A stretch of DNA of 13,217 nt from JBGTLW01 sp041743835 (GTDB lineage: Bacteria; Planctomycetota; Phycisphaerae; Phycisphaerales; Phycisphaeraceae): NCBI GenBank assembly GCA_041743835.1, contig JBGTLW010000385.1, forward strand, positions 1 to 13,217, read 5' to 3'. A program made the position numbers and the translations under genes. Shown one piece after another: positions 7,282 through 13,217 of the stretch. Under the pieces are notes generated by a model. That model did no database searches. It was not told the DNA's origin and was given only the letters and a program-made list of their open reading frames with translations. Numbering within the stretch: the stretch's first letter is position 1; each line of letters opens with the position of its first letter.

Positions 7282-8646
7282 TTAGTGGGCGTGGCCGGCG
7301 TGTTCGAGCGCGGCTCGATTCATCTCGGCCTTGAGGGCCAGCACGTTACGGGCGACGTAGCGTTCGCCGGGTTTGAGGCCGGCAACTACTTCGGCGGACT
7401 CAGGCGTAGTGCGCCCCACCGTCACCTCGCGTGGCTCGAAGCCCTCGTCGGTCTGCACGAAGACGGCCTGCTTGCCGTCAATCTCGGTGATCGCGCTGCG
7501 TGGCACGACGACCGACGCCGACGCCCGGCCGGTCTCGATCCGGCCTTCGACGAATAGACCCGGACGCCAGTGGCCATCGGGGTTCTTGAGCACGACGCGA
7601 GCAGTGGCGGTGCGCGTCTTCTCCTCCAGCGATGGGCTGATGAAAGCGATCTCGCCCTCAGCGTCGGGAATCCCGTGGCCAAACCGGATCGTGACGTGCT
7701 GCCCCGCGTTGACGTGGGCAAGGTCGCGCTGATACACCGTGAGATTCACCCACACCGTGGACAGGTCGGCCACGACCAACGGTGCGTCGCCGGAGGTGGG
7801 CTCGACAATCTCACCCACGGTCAGGTGCCAGCTGGTCACGATGCCGTCAAGCGGCGAGACCAGTTCATACCGGCTCAGTTCGGCGTGATCAAGGTTGGTC
7901 AACTGGTCAATGTGTTCATGATGCAAACCCAGGGCATGTAGGGATGTTTCCGCGTGTTGAAGCGTGATGCGAGCTTCTTCATGGGCCTGACGAGACTCGA
8001 TGGCGGCACGCTCCGTCCCCACCTTCTCATGGAACAAACGCTCGTCACGCTTGATGATCTCCGTAGCGAGGTTAAATCGCGCCTGCGCAGCCAGGTACTC
8101 GCTGCGAACCTCCGCAAGTTCCCGACTGCTGAGCACCGCGAGCACCTGCCCCTGCTCGACCCGATCGCCGACCGTTACATTCACTCGTCTGGCGATACCG
8201 ATCACAGTTGGCGTGACATGGGCGATGCGATCGGCATTAAAGGACACCTCCCCAGGCAGACGCATGACCTTCTCGATGTGGACGCCGTCCGCCTTGCGTA
8301 TCTCGATGCCGAACTCACGCAGAACCTCGGGGGCAATGCGAATCCCGCCTTCCTCTCCTTCATGCCCGTGTCCGGCGTGGTCATCGTGACCTTCATCATC
8401 GTCCCCATGTTCGGCGTGGTCTTCGTCGCCGCGCTTGTGGGCCTCTGCTCCGTGATCGTGATCGGCATGGTCATAGTGCTTACCGGCGTGTCCTTCGGCC
8501 TCAGTGTGGCCGGGCTCGTTGTGGGACGCATGGTCCTGGCCCTCATGCCCGTCGGCTTGCTGTGCGAAGACCGTTGCCGGAGCAGTGGCCCATAACACAA
8601 GGCCGCTCAGCAATACCAACAGGATCAGCAGGTGTCGCATCTTCAT
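7282..8646 (-). CDS. czcB: CzcB-type periplasmic adaptor (membrane fusion protein), His-rich
   Basis: This 454-residue periplasmic adaptor should link the RND pump to the outer-membrane channel. A signal peptide (1 to about 28, cut after VFA) is followed by a His/Asp/Glu/Gly-rich segment at 34-95 with 16 histidines, as in CzcB proteins thought to bind metal. The barrel-sandwich lipoyl halves are at about 145-172 and 258-285, separated by a helical hairpin (about 175-250). Beta-barrel and membrane-proximal domains follow (about 295-440). The C-terminus ends in a second small His cluster (HAGHAH, 449-454). The start at 8646 is supported by AAGGAG at 8656-8661, 9 nt upstream; Met3 is less likely. 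The Shine-Dalgarno overlaps the last codons of czcC, so only 6 bases separate the two genes and translation is probably coupled. Confidence 0.95.
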   Translation of the reverse strand: MKMRHLLILLVLLSGLVLWATAPATVFAQQADGHEGQDHASHNEPGHTEAEGHAGKHYDHADHDHGAEAHKRGDEDHAEHGDDDEGHDDHAGHGHEGEEGGIRIAPEVLREFGIEIRKADGVHIEKVMRLPGEVSFNADRIAHVTPTVIGIARRVNVTVGDRVEQGQVLAVLSSRELAEVRSEYLAAQARFNLATEIIKRDERLFHEKVGTERAAIESRQAHEEARITLQHAETSLHALGLHHEHIDQLTNLDHAELSRYELVSPLDGIVTSWHLTVGEIVEPTSGDAPLVVADLSTVWVNLTVYQRDLAHVNAGQHVTIRFGHGIPDAEGEIAFISPSLEEKTRTATARVVLKNPDGHWRPGLFVEGRIETGRASASVVVPRSAITEIDGKQAVFVQTDEGFEPREVTVGRTTPESAEVVAGLKPGERYVARNVLALKAEMNRAALEHAGHAH

Positions 8647-8652
8647 GATTGA

Positions 8653-10059
8653 TTACTCCTTGGTTTGAGTGGAAGGGGCGCCGGGGTTGGCGGCGAGTTG
8701 GTCAAGCGGTCTGGCGATCAGCCCTTCGATCTCGGCCGCAGCTTTGTGATAGTCCACCAATGCTTCGATGTGTTGCATGCGCAGATCGACCAGTGTGCGT
8801 TCGGCGTCCAGCACGTCGAGGAATGGCATATCACCTTGCTCAAAGGCGCGGCGGGTGACGTCGAACGCCTCGGTGGCCGGGGGGAGCGCGATGTCGCGGA
8901 TCGCAGTCGCCTCGTCGTAGGTATTGACCAGGCGGGTATACGCTTCGGATAGCATCGACTCGATCCGTAGCTCGGCCTCGCGCTGACGCAGTTGTGCCGA
9001 TGCTTCGCCCAGCCGTGCCGCCAGGATGTCGGCTCGTCCGCGGTTGAAGATCGGCAGGGGCAGTGAGATACCCACCACCAAAGCCTGTGCATCCTCAGCC
9101 CGGTCATCACGCAGGCCGATGCGGCCGGTCACATCGGGCACGGCTTGGGCCTGTGCTAATCGAGCCTCGGCTCGTCGCGCGCTGATCTCCGAGACCCACC
9201 TCGCCACCGCTGGATTCTGATTGATCAGTGACACCAACTGCTCAGCGGCAGGCGGGGGAACTAATTCATCCAGCGATCCAGTCAGACCTGCAAACGTCGG
9301 CTCGCTCGACGCCCAAGTCAGCGACAATTGCTTTCGTGCGGCCCGAAACTGTCGCTCGGCGCGATGGAGTGCGACCTGAGCCATGGCTACCGGCACACTC
9401 GCCCGCGCCGCCTCAATGGGCGGGGCGTCGCCGGCATCAATACGCTTCTTGGTCGCGGAAAGCACCTCTTGCGATAGCTCCATGGCCTCACGTGCAACAT
9501 GAATGCGGCCATGAGCAGCCAGCACCGCGACATAGCGTTGCGTCACATCGGTCAGCAACTCAAGCCGGGCTGATTCGTAGTCCCACCCAGCCAGGTGGCC
9601 CTGATAGAGCGCTACCTCACGGTGAAGCGCAATGTCCCCGCCTAGCGGGAACGTCTGCGCAAGGCTGACGGTTGTCTCCAAAGAATCGGTTCCAGAGTAC
9701 GGCCCCGAGCCAGCGAAGTTGTCGAACTCCACTTCAAGTTCGGGATTTGGCCTCCGCCCAGCCTGAAGCGCGTGGGTTTCGCTTCGACGCACATCCAAGT
9801 TGAATGTCCGCAGCTTGGGGCTCCGCACGATCGCCAGTGCCATCGCTTCGCGGAGCGTAAGCTCACCGGTGGGATCGGCCAAGGCTGCGGTGTTCTCTTC
9901 GCTTGCCAATTCACTGGGCTGTGCTGTCTGGCGGTATGCATTTAGCCTTTCACCCAGAGGTTTTGCTTCGGGCCACGCGGTGTCATCAAGCGGCCCCGGC
10001 TGGCATGCAGCCAGACCCGCCATCGCGACGGCCACGGCACCAAGGTGCCATCGGTACAT
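8653..10059 (-). CDS. czcC: CzcC-type outer-membrane efflux lipoprotein (TolC family)
   Basis: This 468-residue outer-membrane factor should provide the exit duct of the CzcCBA complex. The start at 10059 is chosen because it gives a lipoprotein signal peptide: hydrophobic residues 6-18, then lipobox L-A-A-C with Cys19 as the lipidated residue. CAGGAG at 10067-10072 lies 7 nt upstream. An upstream in-frame start at 10113 would spoil the signal. Two outer-membrane-efflux (OEP) repeats follow, about 65-260 and 270-455, each with long Ala/Glu/Arg-rich helices; SLAQTFPLGG (first repeat) and GISLPLPIFNRGRADI (second repeat) are the conserved turns before beta-strands. It is the second gene of the operon, 91 nt after the small Cys/His gene and 6 nt before czcB. 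Confidence 0.94.
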   Translation of the reverse strand: MYRWHLGAVAVAMAGLAACQPGPLDDTAWPEAKPLGERLNAYRQTAQPSELASEENTAALADPTGELTLREAMALAIVRSPKLRTFNLDVRRSETHALQAGRRPNPELEVEFDNFAGSGPYSGTDSLETTVSLAQTFPLGGDIALHREVALYQGHLAGWDYESARLELLTDVTQRYVAVLAAHGRIHVAREAMELSQEVLSATKKRIDAGDAPPIEAARASVPVAMAQVALHRAERQFRAARKQLSLTWASSEPTFAGLTGSLDELVPPPAAEQLVSLINQNPAVARWVSEISARRAEARLAQAQAVPDVTGRIGLRDDRAEDAQALVVGISLPLPIFNRGRADILAARLGEASAQLRQREAELRIESMLSEAYTRLVNTYDEATAIRDIALPPATEAFDVTRRAFEQGDMPFLDVLDAERTLVDLRMQHIEALVDYHKAAAEIEGLIARPLDQLAANPGAPSTQTKE

Positions 10060-10066
10060 ACTGCAA

Positions 10067-10072
10067 CTCCTG
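10067..10072 (-). promoter_or_regulatory. Ribosome binding site fixing the czcC start
   Basis: CAGGAG on the minus strand stands 7 nt before the ATG at 10059 and supports that start over the in-frame one at 10113, which lacks an equivalent and would bury the lipoprotein signal. Confidence 0.6.
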
Positions 10073-10150
10073 TCTTGTTTGAATGTGCATAAGCAGGGAT
10101 AGCCGCCAGTCACAAAGACCGGTCAGGCCAAACACCGGATATGCAAGGGT

Positions 10151-10576
10151 CTACAGCAACAGAACGGTGCTGCGCAAGCTCAACAGAAGCACAGGAACGC
10201 TGTCGTCGTCTGGCGATCGTGCGATTTGAGTGGGCTCTGGCGATACGTCAGAGCTGAGGTTGAGTAGGTAGGTCGGAGTAAGCAGGTTGATTGTGCTGGC
10301 ATCGAACAGCTCTTGAATCTGTTCGGGTCGCGGCATCCATGTGACCGTGACGAGCGGTAGGTCCACGCAATCCCCGGACTCGATTTCTGCGAACTGAACA
10401 TCTGACTCCGGGGCTCGGCCCTGGGCTTCTTCGCATCCGCTGTGCGTGTGCGACGCCTCAATTTCCGTATGGCCGTCTGGACCAATGCAAAGCACGTTGC
10501 CCGTAATGGGCACTATCATCGCCGCAATCAGCAGTATGACAGTGAGCACAGGCCTGGGTGTGGTCTGAAGCGGCAT
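10151..10576 (-). CDS. Small exported Cys/His protein heading the czc operon
   Basis: This 141-residue hypothetical protein has an N-terminal signal or anchor helix (about 9-25), then LCIGPDGHTEIE (29-40) and a Cys/His group: Cys30, His36, His43, His45, Cys48 and Cys70, the last in GDCVDLPL. The tail ends in hydrophobic LLLSLRSTVLLL. From memory, short proteins with a C-I-x-x-D-G-H motif, a C-V-D-x-P-L motif and a hydrophobic C-terminal end occur beside czc-type operons in planctomycetes and other bacteria, but I cannot name a characterised member. It is first in the operon, 91 nt before czcC, where Cupriavidus has czcI; a periplasmic metal-sensing or metal-handling role is inferred from this. 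The ATG at 10576 is chosen because it begins a signal peptide; the frame is open further upstream to 10939, but that part is Arg/Ala-rich and overlaps the next gene. Confidence 0.75.
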   Translation of the reverse strand: MPLQTTPRPVLTVILLIAAMIVPITGNVLCIGPDGHTEIEASHTHSGCEEAQGRAPESDVQFAEIESGDCVDLPLVTVTWMPRPEQIQELFDASTINLLTPTYLLNLSSDVSPEPTQIARSPDDDSVPVLLLSLRSTVLLL

Positions 10577-10880
10577 AGCTAATTTGATACTAGCCACGAT
10601 CTGCCTTGCATACAAGTTTCGTCTCAAGTTCTGCACATTTGCTATCAATATCCCCGATACCCACGCAGGACGGGCAGGAGCCGGCCACGCCCTGATCGCC
10701 GCACCGGCGCGGAGGCGATCACCGATCAGCAGCGTTTTGACACGATTGGCTGCAACGGATCTTGAGCAATCATTACGTGAGCCGACGCCCCGATACGCGG
10801 CACGAGTGTGGGTGGTGAACCGGGCCGGTTGATCGTCTGGGCCGTGCTGGCGTCTGCCTGCGGTACGCCGGAGAGTGGCG
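10577..10880. other. Intergenic region carrying the probable efflux-operon promoter
   Basis: 304 bases between the HEAT sulfatase stop and the first operon gene. The only structure noted is near the operon start (see the promoter entry). No regulator gene (ArsR, MerR or two-component) fits in it, and open frames on both strands have compositions expected of random GC-rich DNA. No hairpin followed by a T tract was found to end sulfatase transcription, so read-through from the sulfatase gene into the operon is possible. Confidence 0.5.
10587..10616 (-). promoter_or_regulatory. Candidate promoter and 12-nt dyad before the efflux operon
   Basis: On the minus strand TTGTAT (10610-10615) and TAGTAT (10587-10592) are spaced by exactly 17 bases and match the sigma-70 hexamers at 3/6 and 4/6. 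A dyad with arms CTTG and CAAG (10605-10616) covers the -35 box, where a repressor or a MerR-type activator might bind. Transcription would begin only a few bases before the ATG at 10576. The hexamers are weak, so this is tentative. Confidence 0.25.
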
Positions 10881-12755
10881 CTAGATCTCACCAAGCGTTT
10901 CATGCGCCCATTCCCCTGCGCTCCGCACATGCCCGCCATGTTCGTGCGTCACTTTGCGGACAGTGTCCAGCACCGGTCGGGCCTGCTCGCCGATCGCCTG
11001 CACCACGTTGATGGCATGCAGCACGACCAGTCCCTGCTCGTGTCGTAGCGCCGCGTCGAGTAGCGCCAGGCCCGCCTCGATATCACCAGTTGCGACCAGC
11101 GCCTCGGCCACAGCCACGCGCACGCTTGGCGAATCATCGTCACGCCGGGCGCGTAGGGCAGGCCCCGCCCGGGCTGCGGCCTTGCCAAGCACAGCGCAGC
11201 CGGTGGCAGCCCAGTAGCGCACGCCACTGTCTGTGTCACTGAGTCGTCGGATCAGTTTATCGACCTGCGCACCATCCCGGGTAGTGGCCAGTTCTGCGGT
11301 TTCTACAATCCGCTCCAAGGGGAAGCGGGCTGCCTGCGTCATCTCATAAATCGTCGTACCGGCAAGCTCCGCCCGACGCACCATCTCCGCCTCGGGCAAG
11401 AACCCCGCGTCTCGCACGGACAGAAGATGCTCACGGTTGGCGGTGCGCATCCGCTCCAACACGTCGCGATGGCTGCCGTCGTCGGCGAGATTGTGCGCAT
11501 GGTGCGGGTCGGCCTGGCAGTCGTAAAGCTCTTCGCTGGGTTTCTCGCCCCAGAACCGGGCCTGCTGGGGATCGCACCGCCCCTGCTCGTAGTGCGCCTG
11601 CCAAGCCCGCACGCCCTTGGCTTTCCAGAGGTAATGGATGTGCTGCCCGTAGATGCGATGAGGCATGTAGTTGCGGCGGTAAAGAAACTGTTGATCGCGA
11701 ATACCACGGACGCAGTCGTAGCGCTCATCCATCCGGCCGCTGAACAGGGACACGTATTGCCGCGGTTGACTGGCGTGCCTGCCAAGGAAGGCATGGCCCT
11801 GCATGTGCGGCGGGGTCGCGAGCCCGGCCAGGCTGAGCACTGTCGGGCCAAGGTCCAGCAGGCTCACCGGCCGGTCGACCGAGCCACCCGCGAGCGCCGG
11901 CGCAAGGTGGGCGTACTTCGTCGGGAACCGCACGATCAGCGGCACGCGTGTGCCTCGGTCGTAAATAAACCGTTTGCTACCCGCCACCGCCCCGCCGTGG
12001 TCGCCGTAGTAGAACACGATCGTGTCCTCGGCCAAGCCACGCTCCTCCAGTTCATCAAGCGCCTTGCCCACCGCGTCGTCCATGGTCTGCATCGCATCGT
12101 AGTAGCGGGCCCAGTCGCTGCGGAGTTCGGGCAGGTCCGGGTGGTGCGGGGGCAGGTCCACCCGTGCGGGGTCGTGCCGCAGCGGCTCGTCGCGGTTATG
12201 TAGCCGGCCTTCGTGCGACTGGCCGAAGTTAAACACCGCGAAGAAGGGCTGGTCCTCGCCGCGGTTTTTGTAATGCGTCTCACGGCTGGACGCATCCCAC
12301 ACCACTCCTGGCGTGGGCGTGTTATAGTCCTCCTTGGCGTTGTTGGTACAGTAGTATCCCGCTCCGCGCAGCAGCTTCGGGAAGAACGGCAAGGAGGCAG
12401 GGATGGGATAGTTGCTGCGCATGTGCAGCGTGCCCAGGCTGCTGGCATGCATGCCCGTGATGATGCTCGAACGGCAGGGCGCGCAGACCGGCGCGGGGGC
12501 GAAGGCCAACTCGTAGCGCACCCCTTCGCTGGCAAAGCGGTCGAGGTTTGGCGTGTCGGCCTGCTTGTCGCCGTAGCAGCCCAGGAAGGGGCTGTTGTCT
12601 TCGCTGACCAGCCAGAGCACGCTGGGCAAATCATCACGACGATCAGCACCCATGGCGGGCCAAGCACCGAAGGCGGTCGCGGCGGCAGCGGTGCTTAGGC
12701 TACCGAGAAACTGCCTTCGGGTGGGCTCTGCGGTCCGATTCATGGTGAGGCTCAT
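10881..12755 (-). CDS. Tat-exported sulfatase with C-terminal HEAT repeats
   Basis: This 624-residue sulfatase resembles the heparan N-sulfatase-like branch. A Tat signal peptide comes first: TRRQFLG (12-18) with Arg13-Arg14, then an Ala-rich segment and a cleavage site after about Ala37. The N-terminal core has LVSEDNSPFLGCYGD (49-63) where other sulfatases have DDLG, TPNLDRFASEGVRY, and the signature C-A-P-C-R with Cys91 as the formylglycine residue. YYGDHGG at 249-255 provides metal ligands Asp252 and His253. Residues about 498-623 look like HEAT repeats (SDTDSGVRYWAATGCAVLG, DDDSPSVRVAVAEALVATG, then two degenerate units), a likely protein-interaction platform. The ATG at 12755 has AGGGA 10 nt upstream; an ATG at 12743 or a GTG at 12776 is possible. 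The natural substrate is unknown. Confidence 0.92.
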   Translation of the reverse strand: MSLTMNRTAEPTRRQFLGSLSTAAAATAFGAWPAMGADRRDDLPSVLWLVSEDNSPFLGCYGDKQADTPNLDRFASEGVRYELAFAPAPVCAPCRSSIITGMHASSLGTLHMRSNYPIPASLPFFPKLLRGAGYYCTNNAKEDYNTPTPGVVWDASSRETHYKNRGEDQPFFAVFNFGQSHEGRLHNRDEPLRHDPARVDLPPHHPDLPELRSDWARYYDAMQTMDDAVGKALDELEERGLAEDTIVFYYGDHGGAVAGSKRFIYDRGTRVPLIVRFPTKYAHLAPALAGGSVDRPVSLLDLGPTVLSLAGLATPPHMQGHAFLGRHASQPRQYVSLFSGRMDERYDCVRGIRDQQFLYRRNYMPHRIYGQHIHYLWKAKGVRAWQAHYEQGRCDPQQARFWGEKPSEELYDCQADPHHAHNLADDGSHRDVLERMRTANREHLLSVRDAGFLPEAEMVRRAELAGTTIYEMTQAARFPLERIVETAELATTRDGAQVDKLIRRLSDTDSGVRYWAATGCAVLGKAAARAGPALRARRDDDSPSVRVAVAEALVATGDIEAGLALLDAALRHEQGLVVLHAINVVQAIGEQARPVLDTVRKVTHEHGGHVRSAGEWAHETLGEI

Positions 12756-12967
12756 CTTGCGACATTCCCTGCCCACATGGTCTGCCGGGCATCACTGACC
12801 AATGTCAGCCCATGCGGAATCGGCACCATCATATCGAAACGTAAGCCATTTAATTCATCTACTTATTGTTCTAAGCGGTGCCTTCGGGACACTACTCGAA
12901 CCAGTTTAGGGACTCGCAACGTGTGGAGCTACTCGAATCTCTGGTGAGCTTCATCCTGGCTCATCCT
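12756..12967. other. Upstream region of the HEAT sulfatase gene
   Basis: On the minus strand AGGGA at 12766-12770 serves the sulfatase start. A dyad CTGAC-CAAT-GTCAG lies at 12795-12808, and a -10-like TATGAT at 12828-12833 would give a leader of about 65 bases; no good -35 was found. A 9-base direct repeat CTACTCGAA occurs at 12892-12900 and 12929-12937, and a 10-base near-tandem TCATCCTG unit at 12951-12970 runs into the insertion-sequence end. No gene is seen. Confidence 0.4.
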
Positions 12968-13217
12968 GAGAACGTGTACGAAAAGCCCTCCTCTTGCCGA
13001 TGAATAGGGCATGACACGGACGTCTTACCCATCGGACCTGACCGATGAGCAGTGGCAGCTCATCGCCCCGTTGATCCCGCCCGCCTTGCCCGGCGGGCGG
13101 CCGCGCATCGTGGACATGCGGCAGGTGGTCAACGCCAACCTCTACATCACACGCTCGGGCAGTTCCTGGCGGATGCTGCCACGCGACTTCGGGCCGTGGT
13201 CCAGCATGTACCACTAC
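12968..13217 (+). mobile_element. IS5-family insertion sequence, left end (partial)
   Basis: The transposase reading frame that begins at 13011 belongs to the IS5 family. The left terminus probably lies at about 12968-12985, where GAGAACGTGTACGAAAAG has the GAG start and general look of an IS5-type terminal repeat, 43 bases before the transposase ATG. The right end is outside the window, so neither the inverted repeat nor a target duplication can be confirmed. The element is oriented away from the sulfatase gene. Confidence 0.6.
13011..13217 (+). CDS. IS5-family transposase, N-terminal part (runs off window)
   Basis: The 69 visible residues start MTRTSYPSDLTDEQWQLIAP, followed by an I-P-P segment, GGRPR, DMRQVVNANLY and SGSSWRMLPRDFGPWSSMYHY. 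This is the well-known N-terminal domain (DUF4096-like) of IS5-group DDE transposases, which bind the element's ends and catalyse cut-and-paste or copy transposition. The DDE catalytic residues lie beyond the window. The usual cysteine or glutamine before W-R-M-L-P is Ser here, a common kind of variation. The frame is intact up to the window edge. No clear Shine-Dalgarno sequence precedes the ATG. Confidence 0.92.
   Translation, partial: MTRTSYPSDLTDEQWQLIAPLIPPALPGGRPRIVDMRQVVNANLYITRSGSSWRMLPRDFGPWSSMYHY

Noticed and set aside
7954..8595. Plus-strand frame with strongly hydrophobic stretches opposite czcB
   Set aside because: The hydrophobic runs are the antisense reading of the His/Asp-rich codons of czcB, not a real membrane protein.
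10577..10939. N-terminal extension of the small Cys/His protein by 121 codons
   Set aside because: The extension is Arg/Ala-rich, overlaps the sulfatase gene, and would bury the signal peptide in the middle of the protein.

Overview
The window looks like a chromosome segment of a planctomycete, possibly Phycisphaerae-like. The reasons are high GC in the coding DNA, two sulfatases of different types (one with a Tat signal and a C-terminal HEAT-repeat domain), many starts with weak or no Shine-Dalgarno sequence, and GC-rich palindromic intergenic elements. No rRNA, tRNA or CRISPR array was seen.

Layout. (1) 1-1371, plus strand: the last codons of an acidic, Ala/Pro-rich protein overlap by one base (TAATG) the start of an RluD-like 23S rRNA pseudouridine synthase. 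(2) 1435-3485, minus strand: a cytoplasmic-looking sulfatase, then 29 nt downstream a PduO-type ATP:cob(I)alamin adenosyltransferase. This pair converges on the pseudouridine synthase, with a GC-rich imperfect palindrome between them. A related palindrome lies upstream of the sulfatase. (3) 3486-4134: gene-free, its central part clearly poorer in GC than the neighbouring genes. (4) 4135-10576, minus strand: a heavy-metal efflux operon, transcribed as small Cys/His periplasmic protein, czcC (outer-membrane lipoprotein channel), czcB (His-rich periplasmic adaptor) and czcA (inner-membrane RND pump). (5) 10881-12755, minus strand: a Tat-exported sulfatase with HEAT repeats. (6) 12968-13217, plus strand: left end and N-terminal part of an IS5-type insertion sequence running off the window.

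How the genes work together. CzcA, CzcB and CzcC should form a proton-driven tripartite pump that moves divalent metal ions out across both membranes. The Cys/His protein encoded first in the operon occupies the position of CzcI in classical czc systems and may bind metal in the periplasm. Both sulfatases carry the C-x-P-x-R signature and need a formylglycine-generating maturase encoded elsewhere. The RNA-modification and cobalamin genes are housekeeping. The low-GC gap on one side and the insertion sequence on the other suggest, but do not prove, that the efflux operon plus the HEAT sulfatase is an accessory insertion.

Nothing here is clearly a new multi-gene system. The most worthwhile items are the Cys/His protein at the head of the efflux operon and the pair of palindromic intergenic elements.
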